A DNA stretch of 64,000 bases from Bacteroidia bacterium (lineage in GTDB: Bacteria > Bacteroidota > Bacteroidia > J057), in NCBI GenBank assembly GCA_022760475.1, contig JALEFZ010000076.1:1-64000 (forward strand), read 5' to 3'. Position numbers and translations under genes: made by a program. The notes below the pieces were generated by a model. That model was not told where the DNA came from, made no database searches, and saw only the letters and a list, made by a program, of their open reading frames with translations. Of the stretch, positions 28,484-37,466 are shown piece after piece. Position 1 is the stretch's first letter. Each line of letters begins with the position of its first letter.

Positions 28484-31400
28484 TTGCCTAGGAAACCTCA
28501 AAATAACAGAAAGTTTAAATTCCTCAGAACCACTGGTTTTGCCTTAGGATTTATATTTTTCCTGGTACTCATAACTGTTTGGAGCATTAGCATTCCTAAA
28601 GTACAAACCTGGCTCGTAAGTCAAGCTGATTGGATCCTTGAAGACAGAATTGGTACAGAGGTGGAGTTGGATGAAGTAAATGTAGCGCTGCCTGCAAAAA
28701 TAGCCTTTAATGGTCTTAGGGTTAAGGATGAACAAGGGGAAATGTTGGCAGATATTCAATCCATGCGCCTCTCCATGTTGAATTTTTCCTTGTGGAATTA
28801 CCTTTTCTCTCCACGAGATTCTGTTGCTGAGGTGGGAATTAATGGGGTTGAATTCAACAAGCCGGTTATTTATGTCTACAAAAGGCCGGATAGTGTATTT
28901 AATTATCAATACATCATTGATTCTTTCAGATCCAAGGGCAGTGGAAAGAAACCCAAACCACTGGCTATCAGGTTTTCAGACTTGATTGTTTCTGATGGCA
29001 TTTTCACCTACGTGGATTCCACCAGCCATAAGATTGACTCTACCCATAAGGGCAGGTTCATAGGTCAAAATTTCAAGTTCAAGGAATTAAATCTTGAAAC
29101 CTCCCTCTTACTTCTCCCCAAAAATCAAATGGAAATTGACTTGGGTGCCCTTTCAGGAAGAGAGGATTATTCAGGCTTTCAAATTTCATTTCTCAGTTTC
29201 CATCTAAAGAATCAAGCCAATCCTGACATTGAAGATAAAAATCAACTGGACATAGATCGCTTCCGACTGAGAACCTATGAATCAAGTCTGAATGGCTCCA
29301 TTCGTTTCCCCAAAATGGGACTCCTTGAGCTGGCCAAAAATCGAGACAAGTTTTATGCAGAAATGAATCTGAAAAGGGGTTCTGTCTTCGATTTCAATGA
29401 CTCCCGCTATTTCCTTCGTGGTGATTTCCCGCTAAAAGGCAAAGTTTCAGTTCAGGGAAAATCCTATTTCAATAGGGATCAAATTATTACAAGAGACCTC
29501 ATTTTGGGTACGGGAAAACAAACCCTCATTGCTGGAAAGGTAGAGGTTTACAACTACAACAAACCGAAAAGGCTTAAGCTCAATGCCCTATTTGATAAAA
29601 GCCGGATTTCACTGAGAGAGGTAGAAGAGTTGCTTCCAATGCTTGGCCTCCCCGATTTTTTGAAACCGATTAATAAATTAGAACTTGAAGGGACGGTTGA
29701 TGGTAGCCTCAATGACTTCAATATCAACCTGGGGATGGACACTGAACTGGGAAGAATTGTAGCCAACCTTGACCTTTTGATGCTGGATAACAAGAAAAGA
29801 TTATCCTACAAGGGTGATATCCTAACAGAGAACCTGAATCTCAATGCCCTTGGATTAGAGGAATTGGCTGTTTCGAAAAAGTTAAATGTAAAAGGTTCGG
29901 TTGAAGGAGAGGGCATTGACCTGGATAACATTGACGCACTACTGGATCTCCAGGTTGTGAACTCAGATATCAAGGGATACCAACTGGATACTGCGGCCAT
30001 AGATATGAAAGTCTCCACGGGAAAAATTGATGGAAAACTATTTTTCAAAGATCCCGAAGGTCTTGCTGATGTCAACATGGAGATTGACTTGCAAGCCTCC
30101 CCCTCTATTTACAAGATTGATGGCAAGGTGGATAAGCTAAATTTAAAGACTTATGGTATCTTCAAGGAAAATGTATTGGCAAGCACCCGAATGCATGTAG
30201 ATATAAGTGGAGATTCCCTAGACCTAATGAATGGGGAAATAAGCCTTCGCAATGCCAAGATTTTAAATACCGAATCTGGTAAGTCCATAAATGTTCCAGA
30301 GTTGTATTTCAATGCCTCCGAAAATTCCTCAAATTTCAAGTATCTAAACCTAAAAAGTTCTTTGTTGGATGCTGACATTGCTGGAAACTTTGATTACAAA
30401 AGAGCTACTGATCTTTTGCTCCGCCTCGGCAAGGAGACTCAACTATACTTTGGCAACAATGATAGCCTTACTCAGGAGTACTACAAAAGCAAGACTTATG
30501 ACAGCCTGGATCTGAAAATCCAGATGGGAATGGCTGTCAAAGACAGTCTAAATAAGGTTTTCGATTTCTTCGATGTTCCGCTAAATATTGACCCAGGAAG
30601 TTTTGTGCAAGGCTTGTTCTTGATGAGAGCCAACCAGGAAAGTCCGGGCTTGGCACCTGTAGAAAGACTCAACATCAATTATAGCGGTGGCTACATTGAA
30701 TATGACAAAATGGTATCATATTCACCATTTGCAGAGATGACCATCATTAAGGTGCCTAGTGAGAATTCGTTCAACATGGATGGAGAAATTGTTTCTGATT
30801 CTCTCCGCCTGGCTGATAGCTTCCACCTGGACGAACTAAGTATCAGGGCCAATTCTACCGGAAAAGAAGTAAAATCTTCCGTTGATTTTACCCAGCGCGA
30901 ATCAAAAGGCATTGCCAGCTTTTCAGCTTCCACCTACCTCCAGACAGGAGGGGTTATTAAAACGGTCCTGGATTCAGGCTCCTCACTTGATATTCATGGA
31001 GACACACTGGCCATTGACAACAACCACAGCATTGTGGTTAAGGGAAATGAGATCAACATTGACAACCTTATCCTGCAGAACGACGAACGATACTACCGGG
31101 TCAATGGCTGGATTTCTGAAAATCCCCTGGATAAAATTGAACTTCAGTTCAACAGCTTTGACCTCACTACCATCAACGAATTTTATCCCCTGGACTTTGA
31201 TTTGGAAGGGATTCTGGGAGGGACCATTACTGCAAGATCTCTGCTAGGGAAGCCCTTGGTAGAACTAGGTGCCAGGGTAAGTGCATTCAGCTTTGAAGAT
31301 TATGATTATGGAAACATATTTACCCGGGCTTTCTGGTCGGCAGATCAGAATATCGTAGACCTGGGAACCTTCCTTGTGGATGAAAAACGCGATACTACCC

Positions 31401-33109
31401 TCAAGCTCATTGGTAGTTATAGGATTGATGATGAAGAATCGCCACTTGACTTTAAATTGTTAAGTGATCAAGGGATTCCCCTTAATTTCTTCACACCATT
31501 TGTAGGGAGGGAATTGTATAATCTGGAAGGAAAAATTGGTTTGGAATCATTTACCATTACAGGTACACTGGATGAACCCATCGCTTTGGGGACAGGATCG
31601 TTTGAGCAGGCGAGCTTTGGCATCTCTTACTTCCAGACTTCCTATATTTTTAATGGTTCGGTATTATTTGACAACAAACACATCAACTTTCAGAACATTA
31701 AAGTAACTGACAGATTTGACAATGAAGCCGAATTGTATGGAGATATACGCCACAAAGGATTCCAGGAGTTCAAATTTAACCTCCAGCTGGCTTCTGCGAA
31801 GAATTTCCTACTGATGGAGACCGAATCCAGGCACAACGAATATTTTTACGGCACCTTGATTCTGGATGAGGCCATCGCAGATATCACTGGAGACCTTGAA
31901 ACCATCTCTGTACAAGCACTTACCTCCTTCGCTCCTGGATCTGAATTGAACATTCCTGCCGACTATAAAAGCGAATTCAACAAGCCGGATTATATCGTCT
32001 TCAAAGGAGAAAAGGACGAGGAACTGCTCAAGGCAAAAACTGAGTTATTGGGTTTTGACCTCAACTTGACAGCTCTCGCTTCGGAAGACCTGGATGTAAA
32101 TATCATTTTTGACGAGCGGGTTGGTGATATCATTCGGGCAAAAGGAGTCGGTGATATCAATATGATTCTGAATGAAAAGGGCACTTTTTCAATTTATGGA
32201 GAATATATCATCAAGGAAGGGGATTACCTCTTTACGATGGAGAACTTTATCAACAAAAGATTCAAGGTAATCGAAGGCTCTAAATTGACCTGGGATGGAG
32301 ATGCCTTCGGCGGGAATATTGAGATCACTGCCGTTTATGAAACCCTGGCAGACTTTTCGGCTATTGAACCGAGCAATACCTCTCGAATTCGCACCAATGT
32401 AGTCATGAGAATGGCTGGGCCGCTGCTGCAGCCTCAAATAAGTCTTGAAATTCAATTTCCAGGCGTAAATGCCACCACGGCCTCAAGCCTGGTATCCTAC
32501 ATCAAGTCGGTCAATGAATTTGACGAGCAAGAGTTGAACAACCAGGTATTCAGCTTGATTGTATTCAACCGTTTTGCCCCCCAGGGTAGCCTTGCGGGAA
32601 GCGATTTCGGCACCCTGGATGTTGCTACCAATGCCGTAGCAACCAGCCTCTCGGAATTGCTCAACAACCAATTGAATTACTGGGTATCCAGGGCAACGGG
32701 AAACAAACTCAACGTAAATGTAAATACAGGCATTGATCAAAACCTGCAAATCAATGACATCAACCTTCAGGTATCCGCCAAACTCTTTGGAGATCGCGTA
32801 AAGATCGAGCGAGATGGCAACCTGCTAGAGGAGTACACCGCCGATAACATTGAAGGAATCATTGGAAATATTTCCCTAACCGTTCGCCTCCTCCCAGGAA
32901 AAGATGGAGGCAAAGGCCAAGCCAATCCCTCAGAACTGGTTCTGGAAGTATTTGGAAGGCAAGACATCCTGGAGATCGAAGAGAATGCCTATCAAACTGG
33001 TGTTGGTCTTTTTTATAAAAAAGACCTTGACAAACTTTCAGACCTCTTTAAACGAAAGGCAAAGAAAGAAAAGGCTGCCAGTAAGGACAGTACCCAAACG
33101 GGTGGTTAG
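28484..33109 (+). CDS. tamB: TamB-like (DUF490/AsmA-type) envelope biogenesis protein, TTG start
   Basis: A 1541-residue protein with one N-terminal membrane helix (FALGFIFFLVLITVWSI) and a very long beta-groove of AsmA/TamB-type repeats spanning the periplasm. The last 400 residues form the conserved TamB domain (KGVGDINMILNEKGTFSIYGEYIIKEG-like section split over that span, FNRFAPQGSL, LLNNQLNYWVSRATG, VGLFYKKDLDKLSDL). TamB-type proteins link inner and outer membranes and serve lipid transport or barrel assembly. The frame has no ATG near its beginning: the only reasonable initiator is the TTG at 28484, as the next ATG would remove the membrane anchor; upstream an in-frame TGA stops at 28430. 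Its stop overlaps that of the convergent phosphoesterase by three bases. Confidence 0.9.
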   Translation: MPRKPQNNRKFKFLRTTGFALGFIFFLVLITVWSISIPKVQTWLVSQADWILEDRIGTEVELDEVNVALPAKIAFNGLRVKDEQGEMLADIQSMRLSMLNFSLWNYLFSPRDSVAEVGINGVEFNKPVIYVYKRPDSVFNYQYIIDSFRSKGSGKKPKPLAIRFSDLIVSDGIFTYVDSTSHKIDSTHKGRFIGQNFKFKELNLETSLLLLPKNQMEIDLGALSGREDYSGFQISFLSFHLKNQANPDIEDKNQLDIDRFRLRTYESSLNGSIRFPKMGLLELAKNRDKFYAEMNLKRGSVFDFNDSRYFLRGDFPLKGKVSVQGKSYFNRDQIITRDLILGTGKQTLIAGKVEVYNYNKPKRLKLNALFDKSRISLREVEELLPMLGLPDFLKPINKLELEGTVDGSLNDFNINLGMDTELGRIVANLDLLMLDNKKRLSYKGDILTENLNLNALGLEELAVSKKLNVKGSVEGEGIDLDNIDALLDLQVVNSDIKGYQLDTAAIDMKVSTGKIDGKLFFKDPEGLADVNMEIDLQASPSIYKIDGKVDKLNLKTYGIFKENVLASTRMHVDISGDSLDLMNGEISLRNAKILNTESGKSINVPELYFNASENSSNFKYLNLKSSLLDADIAGNFDYKRATDLLLRLGKETQLYFGNNDSLTQEYYKSKTYDSLDLKIQMGMAVKDSLNKVFDFFDVPLNIDPGSFVQGLFLMRANQESPGLAPVERLNINYSGGYIEYDKMVSYSPFAEMTIIKVPSENSFNMDGEIVSDSLRLADSFHLDELSIRANSTGKEVKSSVDFTQRESKGIASFSASTYLQTGGVIKTVLDSGSSLDIHGDTLAIDNNHSIVVKGNEINIDNLILQNDERYYRVNGWISENPLDKIELQFNSFDLTTINEFYPLDFDLEGILGGTITARSLLGKPLVELGARVSAFSFEDYDYGNIFTRAFWSADQNIVDLGTFLVDEKRDTTLKLIGSYRIDDEESPLDFKLLSDQGIPLNFFTPFVGRELYNLEGKIGLESFTITGTLDEPIALGTGSFEQASFGISYFQTSYIFNGSVLFDNKHINFQNIKVTDRFDNEAELYGDIRHKGFQEFKFNLQLASAKNFLLMETESRHNEYFYGTLILDEAIADITGDLETISVQALTSFAPGSELNIPADYKSEFNKPDYIVFKGEKDEELLKAKTELLGFDLNLTALASEDLDVNIIFDERVGDIIRAKGVGDINMILNEKGTFSIYGEYIIKEGDYLFTMENFINKRFKVIEGSKLTWDGDAFGGNIEITAVYETLADFSAIEPSNTSRIRTNVVMRMAGPLLQPQISLEIQFPGVNATTASSLVSYIKSVNEFDEQELNNQVFSLIVFNRFAPQGSLAGSDFGTLDVATNAVATSLSELLNNQLNYWVSRATGNKLNVNVNTGIDQNLQINDINLQVSAKLFGDRVKIERDGNLLEEYTADNIEGIIGNISLTVRLLPGKDGGKGQANPSELVLEVFGRQDILEIEENAYQTGVGLFYKKDLDKLSDLFKRKAKKEKAASKDSTQTGG

Positions 33110-33771
33110 GCCATGTAGGCAAAAAGGTAATTCCAGCTTTCCTCGCCTGTTCCTGGATTCATGTCAATGTTTTTCTGGAAGGTCAATTTTTCGTTTCCCA
33201 ACTGTAAGGCACAGAGGTGGCCCTCACATTCGACCGAATCATTCATACAACAGCCATTGTCGATGCCCAGGTACGGGGTTTGGAATTGGACAAATGACTG
33301 GATCTCATTTCTTTTCTTTCTTTTGTGGCCATAGACTACCTTTCTTCCTCCCAGCCATTCTTCATCTGAATCCTCCTCCCAATCTCTGATCCACCTCATA
33401 GCGTATTGATCTTCCATGGGATTTTCGGCATGAAAGTTCAGGCCAGCATGGACCATGATGTAATTGTCTTCTTGGTGGAAGATTTTCAGCGATTCAATGA
33501 AATTGGAATACTTGTCCTCCAGGGGATAGAATCCTTCTTTGAAAGCCCGGTCAAGGCGATCTTCGTGGTTGCCACGTAGGCAGGTGAGTTGGTAACCAGC
33601 AGCTTGCCATTGCATGACGAGGTCCATTACTCCAAAAGAATCGGGACCACGGTTGACATAATCACCCAGCAGAAAGAGCTTGTCCCCTTTGGTAAGTTGG
33701 AGCTGCTTTTCCACGAGTGTTTGGAGGGTTTTGGGGCATCCGTGAATGTCGGAAATAGCAAATTTACGCAT
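33106..33771 (-). CDS. PPP-type metallophosphoesterase (serine/threonine phosphatase or ApaH-like)
   Basis: A 221-residue cytoplasmic two-metal phosphoesterase. The three metal motifs are present: ISDIHGCPKTL (GDxHG type), GDYVNRGPDS (GDxVDRG with the second Asp replaced by Asn) and RGNHED. Downstream His ligands sit in MVHAGLNF and VVYGHKR. The family includes bacterial protein phosphatases and diadenosine-tetraphosphate hydrolases; the DIHG and short length favour a PrpA/PrpB-like protein phosphatase, but the substrate cannot be fixed. The Asn for Asp change is in a residue that mainly stabilises the motif, so activity is still likely. It is convergent with tamB. Confidence 0.88.
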   Translation of the reverse strand: MRKFAISDIHGCPKTLQTLVEKQLQLTKGDKLFLLGDYVNRGPDSFGVMDLVMQWQAAGYQLTCLRGNHEDRLDRAFKEGFYPLEDKYSNFIESLKIFHQEDNYIMVHAGLNFHAENPMEDQYAMRWIRDWEEDSDEEWLGGRKVVYGHKRKKRNEIQSFVQFQTPYLGIDNGCCMNDSVECEGHLCALQLGNEKLTFQKNIDMNPGTGEESWNYLFAYMA

Positions 33772-33942
33772 GGAGTTTGTGTTTTGTGATGCTGATCAAG
33801 GTAAGGGATACGAGCTGGGTAAAAATTAGTTGATTTTCGATTGTTAAAAGATTGAAAAAAATCTTTGACAATCCCCCCAAAGAAACTATCTTTGCCATCC
33901 ATCGTTCAAAAAAGGGGATTAAGACTCCTTCTTGATTGAATT

Positions 33943-34024
33943 GCCCAGGTGGCGGAATTGGTAGACGCGATGGTCTCAAACACCATTGGGGAAACCCGTG
34001 CCGGTTCGAGTCCGGCCCTGGGTA
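33943..34024 (+). tRNA. tRNA-Leu (anticodon CAA)
   Basis: A class-II tRNA of 82 nt: acceptor GCCCAGG pairs with CCTGGGT (G-U at the first pair), D arm TGGCGGAATTGGTAGACGC, anticodon loop CTCAAAC giving CAA (reads UUG), an extra arm, and T arm GGTTCGAGTCC. CCA is not encoded. A strong terminator follows directly. Confidence 0.95.
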
Positions 34025-34027
34025 CAA

Positions 34028-34061
34028 AACCCTGTCAGTTTATTCTGGCAGGGTTTTTTTA
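34028..34061 (+). terminator. Terminator after tRNA-Leu(CAA)
   Basis: AACCCTGTCAG and CTGGCAGGGTT (one G-U) form an 11-pair stem with a TTTATT loop, followed by seven T. Confidence 0.92.
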
Positions 34062-34216
34062 TTCCTGTCGCCAAAACCGTCGCCAAATAAGCACAACATG
34101 CCTAAGAAAAAAGATCAATTATTTCCCCAAATAAAGGTGATATCTTCATAAGCATTTCGACTGTAATGGATGGATAACTATGTCATCCAGCTTTTTAAAA
34201 ATTTTCCTATCTGTCC

Positions 34217-36676
34217 ATGAAGCTATTTAACCACCTTACTACCTCGATTCTTATTCTTTGTCTTGCCCTAAACTTCGGATGTAAGCAAGAAAGGTGTCCA
34301 GATACCCAGCAGACACTTGATATCACTCCTGTGGGACCACTACTTGTTCAGGGTCCTGGTCGATCAAGCTCTCAAATTGAAATACAATACCCCACTGACT
34401 GTGAGGGATTTGCATATAGGGGAAGCCTTACCCTAGAAATTGAAGACCAGAATGCCGTACCGGGCGGAGAGCTTTTCTTCGAAATTGATGGACAGAAGCA
34501 AACAAGCTGGACGAATGGGAGCCAGACTCCCAATTCAGGGATGGAATCTATCCAAATCCACCTGGAACCCATCATGGTAAACGGATCTCCATCCGCATTG
34601 ACCGTCGGACAGTATCAAACAAGGCTAAGAGCCAATTTTGACGAGCCCCAGGATGAGGATGAAGTTTTCCTTCAAATTGAGGTATTGGCAGAGGGCTTAA
34701 GTGCAAGGATCATTTCTCCGGCTAATGGAAGTTTGTTTGATCAAAATACAGACTCTGTTCAAGTTCAGGCGAGAATTACCGATAGCTTTTATGGGGTCAA
34801 CAGGCTTGAGTTTCGAGTGGGAAGGGGAGAAAATGGGAATTTGGTTTTCGGAGATTGGGAGGGTAGTACCTACCCTGCTCAAAATGAAGTAAACATTAGC
34901 AAATCTGTTGCCCTGGGTCAATTTACAGATTATAAAGTCCTACTGAGAGCCACCAACGCCAATGGCGAAATCGCCATGGACTCAGTTGAGTTTACCGCTG
35001 AGACAAACAATTCACCTGGAACTCTTACTGACCTGTTTTGGGATGGGGGTGGAGATGGCATACATTGGCATGATCCCCAAAACTGGGATGGCGATGTAGT
35101 CCCCAATCAATCACATAGGGCCATTATCCTTTCTACAGCAAGATTGGACACGGTAGTCATTACCTCCACTGGAAGCCTGCAAGAAGTCTATCCCGTAGGA
35201 GCGATTCAAATACAAACCAATGTCCGGATTCAAAACAGGGCAATCCTCCAAATTGAAAATGAAAGCCAAAATAGCTCCATTCTTGGTGCACTTGTATTTT
35301 TCCAAGCCAGCAATCAAATCGAAGATTGGGCAGCAATCCGTTTCACAAACTCCAGGACGTTCAACAACTCAGACAGCATCCTGTTGAATGTTAACGATTT
35401 ATACCTGGCTGGAATGAGGATAGAGGGAGATAAAAAAGCTTCGGTTCTGGTGGGAGATGCCATAGATGATATTACATTGCACGACCAGGTAGCTTTGGCA
35501 GTGTTAGATGGCAATGTAAGTTGTTCCATCATGGATCGAGCAACCATCAAAAGATCCTTTGTTTTCGAATATGCAAATGGAGGGGCAAGTTTGAAAAACC
35601 GTGGCAATTGGAGGTTGTCAGGAAGCATGACCCTCCGCCAGTCGGGTTCAGGCAATCCGCTCTTTGGAGTTTTCGGTTCCAGCTTTTTCAATTATGCCAG
35701 TGTATTCGTAGAAGGCTCAGGAGTTGATGATGCCCAATTATTTGTAGAAAATCCCATCACATTTCGGAACATTGATGGGATGTTTAACCTCCTCAATAGA
35801 GGCAGTGTAACACCTGCAGATGCCTTGTTTTTCAGTGATTCAGGTGGAAACAGACTAGGTGATTTCAACTGTACGGGAGATGTATTTCTATATTATGGGA
35901 GTTGGAGTTTTGACTCTGATGGTTTCAGCCAGGCCAAGGAGTTGCATATTGGTTCTCAGACTCTTACTGAATGGCCCGCTCCAAGCCTGAGTGTCAGTGG
36001 GCTAACAAATAATGTAAACAGTTTTGTTATTAATAGGGGTTCACTTGTTGTAGAAGCTGGTACAGAGATATTTACAGGCTTGAATCGTTTTAAAAGGATT
36101 GATGTAAGAGAAGAAGGTAGGTTATTGACCTCGTCAAGTTCAGGCTCTCCAAAGAAGATTGAAATTGATGAACTATCAATCCTGCTTGGGGAATTCGGAC
36201 TCCGAAAGGAGGATACCCTCGATGTTAAATTCCTGGATTGGAACAGAGCCAGGATCTTAAGCTTTGTAAGGGGGAATGCAGATATGGGAAGCCTGTCTAT
36301 TGGGCCTGATCCACAACAAAGGCCTTCCATGCTTCGCCTCAACAATGTGTTTCAGCACAATTTGATTGTCAGAAGCCAGGCTGAGTTGCAGTGGTTGGAT
36401 GGAGGGACAAGTACATTTGACTCTACCCATACTGCTACTTTGACCATCAACCCTTCAGCTACATTCCGGGTGATGACCGACCAAAACCTTCGCTGGGGCG
36501 ATAAGATCTCTACCAACGTTTCCGGACAAAGATTATTTATCTACAACTACGGAGAGCTCATCAAACAAGGAAATGGAGAGGTCGAAATTGAAGGTTGTAT
36601 CAGCAATCGCGGCAATGGAAGCCTCTCTGTGCAAGGTGGAAGCCTAAATTTTGAAGGAAATCACAATTGCAATTAG
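34217..36676 (+). CDS. Large surface or periplasmic lipoprotein with Ig-like and beta-solenoid parts
   Basis: An 819-residue protein of no known function. The N-terminus looks like a lipoprotein signal (SILILCLALNFGC, Cys22), though the bases before the Cys fit the lipobox only loosely. Residues about 150-265 form an Ig-like module (ARIISPANGSLFDQNTDSV, VNRLEFRVG) of the type found in adhesins and carbohydrate enzymes. It is followed by DLFWDGGGDGIHWHDPQNW with DGDVVPNQSHRAIIL, a motif typical of the start of secreted parallel-beta passenger regions in Bacteroidota and Planctomycetes. The remaining 500 residues are regular short beta-strands (pectate-lyase-like solenoid). No catalytic motif or T9SS tail is seen. 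It sits alone between tRNA-Leu and a bidirectional terminator. Confidence 0.8.
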   Translation: MKLFNHLTTSILILCLALNFGCKQERCPDTQQTLDITPVGPLLVQGPGRSSSQIEIQYPTDCEGFAYRGSLTLEIEDQNAVPGGELFFEIDGQKQTSWTNGSQTPNSGMESIQIHLEPIMVNGSPSALTVGQYQTRLRANFDEPQDEDEVFLQIEVLAEGLSARIISPANGSLFDQNTDSVQVQARITDSFYGVNRLEFRVGRGENGNLVFGDWEGSTYPAQNEVNISKSVALGQFTDYKVLLRATNANGEIAMDSVEFTAETNNSPGTLTDLFWDGGGDGIHWHDPQNWDGDVVPNQSHRAIILSTARLDTVVITSTGSLQEVYPVGAIQIQTNVRIQNRAILQIENESQNSSILGALVFFQASNQIEDWAAIRFTNSRTFNNSDSILLNVNDLYLAGMRIEGDKKASVLVGDAIDDITLHDQVALAVLDGNVSCSIMDRATIKRSFVFEYANGGASLKNRGNWRLSGSMTLRQSGSGNPLFGVFGSSFFNYASVFVEGSGVDDAQLFVENPITFRNIDGMFNLLNRGSVTPADALFFSDSGGNRLGDFNCTGDVFLYYGSWSFDSDGFSQAKELHIGSQTLTEWPAPSLSVSGLTNNVNSFVINRGSLVVEAGTEIFTGLNRFKRIDVREEGRLLTSSSSGSPKKIEIDELSILLGEFGLRKEDTLDVKFLDWNRARILSFVRGNADMGSLSIGPDPQQRPSMLRLNNVFQHNLIVRSQAELQWLDGGTSTFDSTHTATLTINPSATFRVMTDQNLRWGDKISTNVSGQRLFIYNYGELIKQGNGEVEIEGCISNRGNGSLSVQGGSLNFEGNHNCN

Positions 36677-36690
36677 GCTTTATTCTATAA

Positions 36691-36726
36691 AAAAGAGGAG
36701 GACATCGTTATGCCCTCCTCTCTTTT
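36691..36726. terminator. Bidirectional terminator
   Basis: GAGGAGG and CCTCCTC arms (36695-36720 region) with A run before and T run after form a hairpin usable from both sides. It separates the lipoprotein gene from the convergent DUF6916-like gene. Confidence 0.8.
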
Positions 36727-36749
36727 ATAGATCAGTTTTATACGGTTCT

Positions 36750-37043
36750 CTAATTAAAAATTACCTCATATTGCATCCCGTCTTCTCCAGTTCCCCTTGG
36801 TACCATGAACAGATTCATTTCCCCAAGTTTTTCATTTTTAACGGAATATGTCCCTTGATTCAAGTAGCGATCTTCTCCCGGGGAGTTGAACATTAGAGCA
36901 AAACCCTGAGGAGCGGACTTTTCATTCTCTTTTGCCTCGAATATTTCAATCTTGTTCAGAACAAGCCTTAGGTTTTCCTTTTCATTCAAGGGGATAAAGA
37001 AGTCCTGGCTTACCAATGGTTCAAATATTTCCGGATTGATCAT
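36750..37043 (-). CDS. Small DUF6916-like protein
   Basis: A 97-residue protein beginning MINPEIFEPLVSQDF, with FALMFNSPGEDRYLNQGTYSV, then GEMNLFMVPRG and DGMQYEVIFN. This order (LNxExFxPLVGxxF ... FSLLFxGPxxxxLxQGxYxLEHxxLGxLxLFLVPVGxxxxGxxYEAVFN) is what I recall for the DUF6916 family, which is often encoded beside phage-tail-collar-like proteins. It has no signal peptide or membrane helix and is probably a compact beta-barrel protein. Here it is alone: no tail-collar gene lies next to it. The function is unknown. Confidence 0.75.
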   Translation of the reverse strand: MINPEIFEPLVSQDFFIPLNEKENLRLVLNKIEIFEAKENEKSAPQGFALMFNSPGEDRYLNQGTYSVKNEKLGEMNLFMVPRGTGEDGMQYEVIFN

Positions 37044-37466
37044 AGATTCTAATGGTTTGAGTAGATTTAAATTTAAGTCAAATGATTCAATTCCAAAAAA
37101 ATTATTATTTAAAAAACAGAAGAGGGTAACCTTGGGGGAAGGCTACCCTAAAAACCAGATGATATAAGAATCTTTAGTAGTAGATGGGTAGTAAATTCAA
37201 GGTAGAGCCAGATGGACTCACTCCCTTTGGTTGTGCTAACATGCTTTCCCCCAGCCATTAAAGAGCGACGTATACCACTAACATTGTTCTATGAATCAAA
37301 AATCCTAAACTTTTGCCTTAGCTTAATATGTACTTCTACCCAAAAGCCACTTGGGGTAATTTTACCTACTTGTCCAGTAGAACTGCTTACCCAGACCTTA
37401 TAAAAAGCATTCACCGACCAGACTTATTGCCTGATCGGTGAATTGATCTTTTGATAAACTACCCTT
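37044..37466. other. Intergenic region without a convincing gene
   Basis: About 420 bases between the DUF6916-like gene and the second giant gene. A GGGTA-ACC / GG-CTACCC hairpin lies at about 37125-37146. A short minus-strand frame (37289-37414) reads like protein sequence (KVWVSSSTG, GFWVEVHIKL) but its only initiator is a GTG inside the terminator stem, so I do not call it. No other motif is recognised. Confidence 0.6.
37410..37442 (-). terminator. Terminator of the second giant gene
   Basis: TTCACCGA...TCGGTGAA arms with an inner CAG/CTG form a hairpin 25 bases after the stop; on the minus strand it is followed by GCTTTTTATA. Confidence 0.75.

Noticed and set aside
33106..33109. Overlap of the stop codons of tamB and the phosphoesterase
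   Set aside because: Tail-to-tail overlaps of a few bases are common and need no special explanation.
37289..37414. Small minus-strand ORF with GTG start (KVWVSSSTG...)
   Set aside because: Its start lies within the terminator hairpin of the giant gene and no promoter or start signal supports it.
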